Shown piece after piece: positions 1-9,271 of a stretch of DNA of 23,862 bases. Numbering within the stretch: the first letter of the stretch is position 1; each line of letters begins with the position of its first letter. Source of the DNA: Euplotes cf. woodruffi 2 WChen-2021 (lineage: Eukaryota; Ciliophora; Spirotrichea; Euplotida; Euplotidae). The stretch spans positions 1 through 23,862 of the forward strand of contig JAGYYN010023206.1 of NCBI GenBank assembly GCA_021441665.1. Direction: 5' to 3'. The translations under genes and the position numbers were made by a program. The notes beneath the pieces are model-generated. The model did no database searches and had not been told where the DNA came from. It saw nothing but the letters and a program-made list of their open reading frames with translations.

Positions 1-2
1 TA

Positions 3-1652
3 ATGCAAACAACTCAAGAAACAAAAAAGCTAAAGAAAAAAAATAAAAAGAACGAAGAAGAGAAACTGAGTTCTTACACAACAGATCGAATTAAGAAAGA
101 TATTAAAATCATTGATGAGACTGGTGGAGCGTCAGCAGAAATATACCTCAAAAATAAGCAATTTCAAGAAGATGACTATGGTAAAGTATTCTTTCATAAT
201 TATCTAGTAAATTCAATGGCCGATATGAATAAAGGATTCCTGATGTCAGACCAAATAGCTCCAAAGAAAGACCTGAGCAAACGAGAGAAAATTCTGCAAA
301 AGTACAACAATCAAATGAAAAATTTAAAAAGTCAAATGCAGTCTTGAGTAAACAGAAAGTCCTACTCCAACTCGCTTTTAGTAACAATGGACCATGAGCT
401 AGAAAGCTTAACTGAATCAATAAAGCTAGAAGAAAGTAGTCTGTTGCTTTTGAATAATTCTCACCAAGCGCTAAGGCAGATAATAGAGTTAAACTGCAGC
501 AGTGAAGATTTAATAAATCATTTCAAAGAATTCTATCTAGAATTCAAAGCAAAAGATAAAGAATCAAGAAAGCTTGTTCAATGTAATAACTCTTGCTATT
601 TTGTTTCCTCACAAACTCATATTTTAGGTTGAATATTTGAAGACGATTTCAAAATCGCAACGATGCTGCTGAAAATGCTGTCTAGCTTACTTTCAAAAGA
701 ATGAAGAGACATCGACTTCTCTCAAAACCCGCTTCACATGTTCGACACCATCGCCAATTTTCGAGAATTTTTGCTTAAAATCTTAGAAGACTCCGTAATG
801 ACATTTGCAGGGGACGAAGCCGACGGTTTATTTGGGTTCTCAAGGCTTCAGGAGAAAGAATTCGATCACGGAAAGAAAACAGTCGATGCCTATTTGACAA
901 TCCTGCTGCAAAACACATTATACCACCACTTGCGCCAGTTCATTTCTGTAAGATGGAATCCAACAACGCAAGATAATCTAACTGATTTCTTCGATAAGTG
1001 GGTAAATCTTATGCCTTTGCGACTGTACATTCACATATTAGTATCATACGTCGAGCCAAAGCTAAAGCAAGAAATCAGCAAAGTTGGAATTAGTAATATT
1101 TGAGAAAGCTCATTCTACTCATGAATATCTCCCTGGATTCGGGTCTTTGACAGTATTTCATCACAGCATAATTTAAAAATATGAGACTCTTTAAAGGTGG
1201 CGATCCGACTGAATTTGATCCAAATACTAAGAGAATGGCATCCTTCCAACACCGAAATAACAAGTGAGATTCAAAAGTGGAGGAATGTATATGATGAAGG
1301 CTCGTGGAGCAGCTTGCTTTCTCAGTCAGTTGTGCCGAAGCTTGCTTTCAGCTTGAAACAGCTGAAAATAAACCCTCAAAACCAGCAGATCGAACCAATC
1401 AACTGGGTGCTCAAATGGACAAGCCATTTTAGCATTGATTCATTGGCGAATTTATTCAGCCAAAATTTCCTTCCGAATTGGCTGCAGACGTTAAAGGTCT
1501 GGCTCGACAACCCAAATGCAGATTTTTCAGAAATCATGGAGTGGTACCAAGGGTGGAAGAGCATGCTGCCAGCGAAGGTAGTCCAGCACGAGTCAGTGCA
1601 GAAGTTCCTGAACGGGGCCCTCGTTTTAATTAACTCAAAGATCTCGAATTAA
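3..1652 (+). CDS. TFIP11: TFIP11 / Ntr1-like spliceosome disassembly factor, 5' partial
   Basis: The family recruits the DEAH helicase DHX15/Prp43 to dismantle post-splicing U2/U5/U6 complexes in the nucleus. One frame is open from the window edge to TAA at 1650-1652 (about 549 codons visible) if UGA is Cys; in-frame UGA occur at 345 and 630 among others. The last 150 residues match the GCFC-type C-terminus of TFIP11 closely: REWHPSNTEI, GSWSSLLSQSVVPKL, NPQNQQIEPINWVLKW, FLPNWLQTLKVWL, EWYQGWKSM, VQKFLNGAL. Upstream, a stretch reading TMDHELESLTESIKLEE fits the family's central helical region. The N-terminal G-patch expected in this family is absent, so the Met at position 3 is probably internal and the gene begins left of the window. 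No intron is needed. The next gene is convergent. Identification is secure; the start is unknown. Confidence 0.92.
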
Positions 1653-1902
1653 TATTCAGACTGCCAAAGACAGTTGTCAATTTAGATATTTACAGTAAAT
1701 ATTTCCTCCTTTGCTTGAGTTTAAGCTTATTTGAAACAGCAATTATTATATGTATTTTCAGATGTTCCTTGCTAAATTATAAGATAGCTTACTGAGTGGC
1801 CTTTCTTTTACCGGTTTTGATTTTGAAGTCTTTTGTGTTTTCCAGATAAACATAAACACCGGTCTATATGTGAAATTTAAAGATACGGAGGTAATTGAAA
1901 AT

Positions 1903-2874
1903 CTACCTGCTTTTATTCGATATTCTTTTGTTCTCTATCCATTGTAAATACTCGTACAAAAGGTCGTTTTGAATTCTATTTGCAATAAACCTTTGCAGTA
2001 TTTCCAACAGTGTCCTTAATAAACGGATCGATTCCGCTTTCGATTAAAGTATTCGCAATCCTTAGTGTTTTGTACTGCAAGTTACAATACAACATAGAGT
2101 TTTTAGTTATAAAACACACAGCCATTTCAAGTTTTTCATGTGCTGTTTGAAGACTCATTCATTCCTATAAAAGGAATAGTGCATTCCACCCGCAAGAGTT
2201 CGTCTTTTTGACTTCGGCATTATGCTCTAAAAATAAAATAACAAAAGTACCAATATAAAAATCGACTGCTTTCTCATAGTGGTAATAAGCACTGAACATC
2301 AGTCCTGACCATCCTGCGCTATTGACTTCTGTGTCGATGCTGACTAATAAATTAAATTACAAAAATACTTGGCTTTGGTCCTTTATTATATAACTGAAGA
2401 AGCGAAGTTGTGTCGTTTTCATTCAACCACTATTAAAATTAGCACATCAGGTACATCTGGAGACTTCGCTACTGTTGATCTTATCTTCATCTAGAAGGGA
2501 AATAAGAATCGTATGGATTAGCATTTTCTTAATGATTACCCTTCTGATCACATCTGCATTGATTGAATAGTTACTATCATTTTGCTCAAATGAACTATAA
2601 ATTATTGATTATTTCTATCGATCAAAATGATGGCTTAAATCTACTTACTTTACTCGCTGGATCTCTAGTGGTCCTGGAGTCAATAACTTAGACTGGGGCT
2701 TTCTTGTATAATTTAGCGATCCAATTGACCTGATAGAAGCCTTTTTGCGCTGTTTTTGATTCGCAGTGGAGACTACTTGCTTTATATTTGCTCTATCTAA
2801 AAATAAACTATGTGTTTGGTACTCATAACCTGTCCACCTGCGTTTATCAATACACTTCGGTTTTTTTTCTCCAT
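1903..2874 (-). CDS. Ankyrin-repeat protein with six tiny introns and a +1 frameshift
   Basis: Function unknown; ankyrin repeats are protein-interaction modules. Proposed start ATG at 2874-2872. GT-AG introns that keep the frame open: 2797-2837 (41 nt), 2574-2648 (75), 2430-2464 (35), 2344-2368 (25), 2227-2250 (24) and, least certain, 2154-2189 (36), which removes an in-frame TAG. The N-terminal part is basic; the rest shows degenerate ankyrin units, e.g. IDTEVNSAGWSGLMFSAYY, NAEVKKTNSCG and TLIESGIDPFIKDTVGNTAK. Near the end the frame hits AAA-TAG (stop at 1978-1976). Reading on in the +1 frame adds 24 residues (RIQNDLLYEYLQWIEN...) that complete the second helix of the last repeat, ending at TAG 1905-1903. 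A 40-nt intron could also bridge the frames but would delete that helix. Exon structure is inferred by eye and the first exon is uncertain. Confidence 0.62.
1976..1981 (-). other. AAA-UAG +1 ribosomal frameshift site in the ankyrin gene
   Basis: Codons TGC AAA TAG end the zero frame; skipping one base gives AGA ATT CAA and 24 further sense codons to a new stop. The resumed frame supplies the consensus end of an ankyrin repeat (G-N-T-A, then C, then N-x-x-L-x-x-Y-L). AAA followed by a stop is the known Euplotes frameshift context. Confidence 0.65.
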
Positions 2875-3219
2875 TTTACGAATAAAGATACCTATGTTAT
2901 AATTTATGTATTTTTCAATCTTTCAAATATTTTGACTATTGACGTTTAAAAATTAACGTGTCTTTATTCAAATTCGTATTATTTATTTTTAACTAATCTG
3001 AATACATTAAAACTAAAAATTGCATTTATAATTTTGATATTTATAAATTTATTATTTAAGTTGAAATTTCTCAATACTAAATTTGTTCATAATTATATAA
3101 TCTAAAGTAAAAGCATAAATTAAATCTATTTCAACTCTGATTTCGAGTGAATACCAACATAGCTTTTATTAAGCTACAAAAGAGCCTCGTTGTCATAATT
3201 TATAAATTTATACATCGAA
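2875..3219. other. AT-rich intergenic spacer between divergent genes
   Basis: About 345 nt, strongly AT-rich with many short A/T runs. No open frame of note, no tRNA-like B box and no repeat recognised. It separates the divergent starts of the ankyrin gene (left) and the small gene at 3220 (right), so it presumably holds both promoters. Confidence 0.5.
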
Positions 3220-3598
3220 ATGGAAACAGAGCAAGTTAAGTTACAAGTGCTCGACGACCACATTATGCTCAAAAGCGTTGGAAATTTAATACACTCAATT
3301 GCAATCCACTTGTTGCCAGCTCAGCTGTGTAACAACGACAAGTATGAAAGCATATGGCGAAGTCCTCTCGTCTATTTCAAAAATTAAAGCGAGTTACGAC
3401 CAGCAGAGACAGCGAGCAAGTTTGCTTAATTACTGTATGCAAGACAGACAGGATTTAAACCGAAAATTCAATTGCGGAGAAGAGCACATCAAGCCAGGTA
3501 CTCAGCTGTTTATTTTTGTGAGTTCACCTCAATTCAAGTCTCTTATTGCAGAAGCAAGGATTCCTCTGCTTTGGGTATTTAACGTAGGTGAAAATTAA
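3220..3598 (+). CDS. Small protein of unknown function (one intron)
   Basis: Not recognised. ATG at 3220 opens METEQVKLQVLDDHIMLKSV, which stays open until TAA at about 3382. A second frame then carries the coding signal (SYDQQRQRASLLNYCMQDRQ ... GTQLFIFVSSPQFKSLIAEA) to TAA 3596-3598. Either of two introns joins them: a 28-nt one (GTCCTC...TTAAAG, about 3361-3388) or a 52-nt one (GTATGA...GCGAG, about 3341-3392). The products are 116 or 108 residues. Both halves are amphipathic and helical; no signal peptide or membrane span. It might instead be the 5' part of the coiled-coil gene that begins near 4119, joined by a long intron or eliminated sequence; I could not decide this. Confidence 0.45.
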
Positions 3599-4118
3599 AA
3601 AAATTTATTCATGGGTTTAAAATCCAACTAAAGCATTGAGAAAACTTAGCATTGTTTAAGATAACTATAAATCCTAGTGAAATCACAAGACTAGTAGTAG
3701 GAGTGATTTTAAGCAGTGATATTAGCAATCGCTGAAATAGAAATAAAACTGACTTAGAGCAATACTTTTGGTTTTATAAAGTGACTGGATTTATAACTAC
3801 ATGCTGATACTCAAATACTCTTCGAAATATTGCTCAAATCATAAATATATCTAAATCACTGTGATTGATGGCAGTTAAATGAGTATTAACTTTAGTATAA
3901 TTGTTATGTGAGGTAGCTAATAATGCTGATTAGCATGGTTTACTTTATTTGATCAAATAATTGTTTTACTCGTGAATTTTAAAGAAAAGTAAATGCTCAG
4001 ATTAACCATGATTATCAAAAATCCGCCTAATAAAATTTAGATTAAACAGTTACAAACTATTTTTTACTGTAACTTCAAATATCATTTAATCAGTAAATAC
4101 CATCGTTTTTGGTGCAAG
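3599..4118. other. AT-rich non-coding stretch between two same-strand genes
   Basis: About 520 nt, AT-rich, with stops in all frames and no ATG-initiated frame longer than a few dozen codons. It lacks the short-intron architecture seen elsewhere. The frame of the following gene is open leftwards to TAG at about 4038-4040 but without an ATG, so part of this stretch may be 5' exon, a long intron or an eliminated sequence. No RNA gene recognised. Confidence 0.45.
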
Positions 4119-6260
4119 GATTTATCTGACTATTCAGATATAGAAGACGACAAGGGTAATAAGAAGAGTTCTCGGCTAATCCACAGGTCATCTACCAGTG
4201 TGACTTACCCAAAGCTAAACCAGTACCACTGGAGTGGTATAAAACCGAGGTGGATAGACTTAAATCTTGATGCAAATAACGAGACTGATGAAGTACAGCA
4301 AGAAAACCAAAAATTTAGTTATGTTCCAAGTACTTACATCGAGTGTAATTATGTAGTTTACCACCTGCGCAGCTCTAAATCAAAGTCTGAATTGTCAAAG
4401 ACTCCTCTAATCGACAAGAGAAAAGGTATTCAACATTCTTTTCGTAATTGGTGATTTACTTAAACTCATAGGTTTCTAAATAAATTTAGGCAAACGAACA
4501 ATTGAGAAAGGAGCGATCCCTGAAATAAGTAATAAAATCAAAGCTCATACTGGCAGTTTTGCAGAATCTGAATGGTAAGGTTTTTTATGTCTGAATAAAT
4601 TTTAATGCGCAAAGACCAAATCCCAATTTCAATAGCTTAATTAGCAACTTGATGTAGAGAGAAACTGCAAACTAAATTTGAGAGAAGGATCAGCAGCGGG
4701 TTTAAAATGAAAAGCATCATAAAGGATTTGACTCATAATGCAGAATGCGAGTACCAGACCAAAAACACAAAACAATTTGATGTTAACTTCGATATGGATA
4801 GATTTTTACATTATGAGTCTATTATTTTTAAACTCAGAGAAGAGATTAATATTTATAAAACTGAAAACTCAAAGCTAAAATCAGAGAATGAAAAGCTAAA
4901 GACTCAACTTTCTGAGGCGAAGACTAAACTCAATAACCAATCGAAAGTAAGTTTCGCTAAATAGAAAAATATAGACTTAAAGAAACAAAGACCAAGTTTA
5001 GTTCGATCATCGACGAGGACGAACAGTTTGAAAGAGATGAGTACCTCGCAAAGCTTTATGAGGAAAGTTTAGCAAACAGCAAAGATGCTAACACGAAGAA
5101 TATCGAAACCAACTTGTTTCAAGATCTGTTTAAAAACAGTAAAAATGAAACGTATTCGAGTGACAAAGATTCCTTCAACAAAACAATGCCTAGAGATACA
5201 AGCAACCACAAAAGGATGAGTTTAAAAGTTCCCAGGTTAACTCAAAATCAAAGTGATCAGTGGTTAGATAGACCGCAGACATCAAGTTTAGATAAAAGAA
5301 ACATTCGAAGTAAGTTTTCCTAACGGATAACTTTTATCATATTTAACTTTTAGCTTGAAATAAAGGGAGCTTTAATGAACATTCATGTGAAATAAATATC
5401 AAAATGATTCCAGACCCAAAGAAAAGCAAAAAGTATACATCAAAAGCAATGATTGAGTACAGAAATCACTCGACATCAGTGAATCAAATAAACAAGCCAA
5501 TCATTAAAGAAATAAATGTGTTGTTTTCAAACTTACAATCACTGAACTCGATTTGAGATAGTACGATAAATAATCTATGACCGACATATGGTAAGTCCGA
5601 GGTTAAGGCATTCTTGGTAAACTACGATTCTCTTAAGAGATTAATATTTTTACTCCAAAATCCAAACTTCAACTATTTTTTGCATTGATGATAGATTTCT
5701 CAAAACACATCGAAATTTGTTTTGGCTTAAGTAAAACTAGAATCTTGATGACTGATGTTGCTTTAGCGAGTACAGGAGAAAAAGAAAAGTTTAACCTCCG
5801 AACCCAACTCCAGAGGATAACGAAACCTCACTGATTGAAAGTATCAAGCAACAAAAATCAACAGCACAAAATGACTGAAGAAAGTAAGAAAAGCAATTAT
5901 CTCCTAAATGAGAGTAAAAAGAGCAGCATCACTGATCATAAATGCAATAAGGGCAAGAAGGTTGCGTCTCAAAGCAAATTTCAGCTCGGCTTCAATAACT
6001 TCAGTAACTCGAATAAATATACTAATAACGGGTCAAGAAATCTTATGCACAACAGCGGAAAGTTTTCGAGTGAAGACAATGCCAAGCATACCGTCAATAG
6101 TTCAAGCGGTTTCGAATCAAGATGTCAGAGGATAGAAGACAAGTACAGGAAGATATCTAAATCTCCAGTCGATTTATTTAGTAAAAAGTACATGACAAAG
6201 CAAGTTTTCACTAAACTAACCAGCGACGAGCTTGGGACTAAGTTTACTATTATCAAGTAA
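4119..6260 (+). CDS. Lys/Ser/Asn-rich coiled-coil protein, five introns, start uncertain
   Basis: Family not recognised. Exons join over introns 4426-4489 (64 nt), 4575-4657 (83), 4947-4990 (44, donor GTAAGT), 5310-5353 (44) and 5591-5694 (104), giving about 600 residues to TAA 6258-6260. The frame is maintained only if UGA is Cys. Visible parts: an acidic/serine N-terminus (LSDYSDIEDDKGNKKSS), a motif around YHWSGIKPRWIDLNL, and a heptad-rich helix (IIFKLREEINIYKTENSKLK, then SENEKLKTQLSEAKTKL) typical of a coiled coil. A long low-complexity tail rich in S, N and K follows (e.g. KSNYLLNESKKSS). No membrane span, so probably a cytoskeletal or scaffold-type protein, which is inference only. 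The first ATG was not found; 4119 is the first base after a plausible acceptor, and the true 5' end may lie upstream. Confidence 0.62.
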
Positions 6261-6377
6261 CTTTGTAAAAATTTCAATATCAACTCACAGTAATTTTGTA
6301 TATCTTTTAGCATTAGCACTGCATTAATTTGTATTCAACATAGAATCAAAATTATAATATAATTAACTAAAGCAAAG

Positions 6378-7058
6378 ATGTGTCTGTCTGCAATGATGTT
6401 AGGGGGAGGCGGAGGGGACTTCTTCCTCTCGCTCCCAGAAGGCTCACGGGCTAAGAAATACCAGCTCATGATGTGGCTGATACTCTTAATTCACGCAGGA
6501 TTGTCAATTGCACTTTGCTTCCTGAACGTCTGGGACGGAATCATGGAGCTAATCACGTGAATGATACTTTTCTGAGCAAACTCACAAGCAAACTTCTGAT
6601 GAATGGTCTTCTATATTCTTAGAAATATGATCGGGATCGTTGAAAGGGGGTCCTCAGTTGGTCTCTTGATACAGAGGAAAGACTTCGATGGATCACATGC
6701 ATTTGGATTTACCCTTTATGCAGTATTTTGTGTGTTCTACATAATCGCAATCGCTGCTGCTTTCTATTCTTACAGAGAGTATAAGGCATTTATGACCTCG
6801 GGCGATCAACCAGGAAATCAAATGGGAGGAATGGGCTTTCCTGGTCAAGCAGCAGTAAACCGAGGGAATAACGCAGGCCAAAATGACTATCAAAGACTCA
6901 GTAAGCATGTGTTTAACATTTAACTAGACAACCAAGACAACAATGGAAATGGAGCTTATCTTAATAACGTTAGAGATGTCCCAAATGCAGACAACAATAA
7001 CAGAAACAATAATTATAGAGCTTTTCAAGGTCAAGGAGTGAGACTCGGAGGAACTTAA
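6378..7058 (+). CDS. Small multi-span membrane protein with C-terminal SHP-like box
   Basis: ATG 6378, one 27-nt intron (6901-6927, GTAAGC...ACTAG), stop TAA 7056-7058, 217 residues. In-frame UGA codons encode Cys in TCMILFCANSQANFCCMVFY. The N-terminus is short and cytosol-like (GGGGGDFFLSLPEGSRAKKY). Hydrophobic spans follow: LMMWLILLIHAGLSIALCFL, the ITCMILFC...MVFYIL region, and GFTLYAVFCVFYIIAIAAAF. A hydrophilic Gly/Asn/Gln tail ends in AFQGQGVRLGGT, fitting the SHP consensus F-x-G-x-G-x-x-L that binds the p97/Cdc48 N-domain in Derlins, UBX proteins and Ufd1. The protein is too short for a Derlin and shows no rhomboid motifs, so the family is unassigned. A role in ER-associated degradation is inference from the tail. 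Confidence 0.75.
6901..6927 (+). other. 27-nt intron
   Basis: GTAAGCATGT...TTTAACTAG. Contains in-frame TAA, so retention would truncate the protein before its Asn-rich tail and SHP-like box. Removal keeps the frame (codon A|AC). Confidence 0.75.
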
Positions 7059-7394
7059 ATAAGATATTTGTGGATTTGTAATATTTCTATTCATAATTTT
7101 ATACTATTCCCAATAACCTGTAAAATACAAAGTGAAAATATGAATTAAAATACATAATCTAAAGCAATAGAATAGTTTAAATAATTTCGATAGATTTTAT
7201 TAAGTCTCAGTTTAATAATTATTTTTCTCTCAGGACATTAATTATTAAAATTTTAACATCAAAGTTGACTGGTAATAGTATTCTATTAAATAAAAATATT
7301 TGTCGAAGTATAATGCTGCTAAAACTCGATTTTGTATTGGCTTCTCCACCTCGTATCACATTAGAGATTAATTCAATACATATTCAATATTGAA
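7059..7394. other. AT-rich intergenic spacer
   Basis: About 336 nt between the membrane-protein stop and the TBCE start. AT-rich, no usable open frame, no RNA gene recognised. It ends in a perfect 12-bp palindrome, TTCAATATTGAA (7383-7394), which abuts the TBCE ATG. Confidence 0.5.
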
Positions 7395-9063
7395 ATGGAA
7401 ACAGAAGAACAACAAATCATTGGCCGCAGATTTTGCCTCAAAGGAGAATTCGGCACTGTTTGGTACTTCGGCCCTCTTCAGGTTGAAAAAGCAGGAGACG
7501 AGAATTGGTACGGAGTCGAATGGGACAGTGAAGCAAGAGGAAAACATAATGGCACAGTCGATGGAGTTTGCTACTTTGTACCCCGCCATCATTCCACTGA
7601 CTCTAACTGCTGCAGCTTTATCAGAGAAGGCAGACTACCTTTCGGAGTCAGCTTAAAAGAAGCTATAGAGAAGAAGTACCAGGCTTACAAAGGCCTCACT
7701 GAAGAGGAGAAGAAATAAACGTCAGCAAGATGAAGAAGATACTCTTTATGTCAACTCAGTTTTCTTTCATCAGCAAAAAATTCAAATGGTTGGAGTTGAC
7801 AAAAGCTATAACTGGAGAAACGACATCGCTCGAAATGTTGAAGTCGCCTGACAAAATATGAAGATCAGTTCGATAGGGCCGTACGGGGAGATCAGAGATC
7901 TGATTAAAAATTGTCAGTACTTGTACTTAGACAAGAATTTACTGTCGAATTGGGACCAATTTTACTTAATCACAAAGCAAATTAGATTTTTGCACACTCT
8001 TGTGCTATCTGACAACCTATTCAACAGGATTGACAAGTCTTACATGGAGGGAAAGAATGTCGATGAACTGATTAATCCGTATTTAAAAGTACTTGTGCTA
8101 ATTGGAATGAAGCTGGACTGGTCCCAGATAGATATTCTTGCTCCAACTCTCACGTATGTTGAAGAGCTGCATCTTTGCAGAAACAACTGCACCCGCATAT
8201 CATCAGAATACGAGATATCAAAAGATGTGTGGAGACACTTAAAGTACATCAATCTTGAAGATAACAACATAACTGACTGGGAGGAGATCCAAGGTTTTCG
8301 AAAACTCGATAAGGTAAAGAAATTAGGATTAGGAATAAACCAAATACGAAGTATTAAATATCGTCCTGGGTTTCCTGAACTCATGACAGTTGATATTTAC
8401 CAAAATTTAATTGACAGCTGGGAAAGCATTGATCAGCTAAACGAGTACAGACAAATCTCTCGATTGAGGATCGGTGACAATCCGCTAACAAAAGGTGAAA
8501 ATACTGATCTCACTCGACAAGAGATCATTGCGAGGATCAAGTACCTCCAGTACTACGGCGGATCTAAGATTGGAGAGCGAGAAAAGGAAGATTCTGAGCT
8601 GTACTACACAAAGACCTGATACAAAGAGTTCTGTGAGCGAAGGGGCGGATTTGAAAAGGGCAAAGTAACCTCTCTTGAAGATCCTGAACTCACTGAATTC
8701 ATGATGAAAACTCATCCTAGATTCTATGAGCTCGTTGAAAAGTGTGGGTTCACAATTGACAACTTAAACGAGCAAAAAGACGATACTGATATTAACATTA
8801 AAAGCAAAGTTGTTGAAGTCACGCTTATATCAAATGTTGAGAAAACTGCAGGCAAAAGACTGAAGAAAAAGCTGCTTCCTACAATGATTGTAGAAAATTT
8901 AAAAGGACTGTGATGAAAGCTATTTAAAGCAGATATACTAACTATGAAACTTACCTTTAGAGATAATGAAACTAGTGAAGTGTATTATGACATTAACGAA
9001 AACTTGAGACAGCTTTCATTTTATGGAATCAACAACGGATGCGAGATCATCTGTGAAGACTAA
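7395..9063 (+). CDS. TBCE: Tubulin-specific chaperone E with +1 frameshift
   Basis: Cofactor E works in the cytosol with cofactors A-D to assemble alpha/beta-tubulin dimers. ATG 7395 gives an N-terminal CAP-Gly domain with the expected GVEWD, GKHNGTVDG and YF motifs, followed by CSFIREGRLPFGVSLKEAI as in TBCE. The zero frame stops at TAA 7716-7718, right after AAA. The +1 frame continues KRQQDEEDTLY and KIQMVGVDK, then leucine-rich repeats (e.g. NCQYLYLDKNLLSNWDQF), matching TBCE after its CAP-Gly domain. A ubiquitin-like C-terminus (TMKLTFRDNETSEVYYDINE, LSFYGINNGCEIICED) ends at TAA 9061-9063. With the frameshift the product is 555 residues; human TBCE is 527. In-frame UGA (e.g. 8617-8619) encode Cys. 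No intron is needed: a GT-AG bridge would delete conserved residues. Confidence 0.94.
7713..7718 (+). other. AAA-UAA +1 ribosomal frameshift site in TBCE
   Basis: GAG AAG AAA TAA A: the zero frame ends on UAA after AAA, and dropping one base gives AAA CGT CAG and the rest of TBCE. Flanking homology on both sides fixes the junction to within a few codons. This is the canonical Euplotes context and the best-supported recoding site in the window. Confidence 0.88.
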
Positions 9064-9154
9064 CTTAAGATATGCAGTCATTCAATCTTAGAGTTGCGCA
9101 ATGTTTGCATCTTCGATTACTATCAATTGATCGTTATCAACTAATTATAATATA

Positions 9155-9164
9155 TATTGAAATT
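9155..9164 (+). other. Match to Euplotes chromosome-breakage-like consensus (E-Cbs)
   Basis: TATTGAAATT fits HATTGAAaHH, the element known from E. crassus near chromosome fragmentation sites. It lies in the gap between TBCE and the next gene. By base composition several matches per 24 kb are expected by chance, so function is only a possibility. Confidence 0.25.
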
Positions 9165-9271
9165 ATATAATTTAATTTGCGAACGTGCAGGATCTACATC
9201 GATGATTGAAATTAGGGGAGCTTGTAGATGTATATAATTTTAATCATAAAAATAGACATAGCGCGTCAATA

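Noticed and set aside
4947-4990. A +2 frameshift at AAA-TAG (4959-4964) in the coiled-coil gene
   Set aside because: A 44-nt intron with a perfect GTAAGT donor (4947-4990) removes the stop and restores the same frame, so recoding is not needed.
5591-5694. Open frame continuing through 5591-5690 as coding
   Set aside because: It ends in TAG without linking to the downstream exons, while the GTAAGT...GATAG intron joins both sides in frame.
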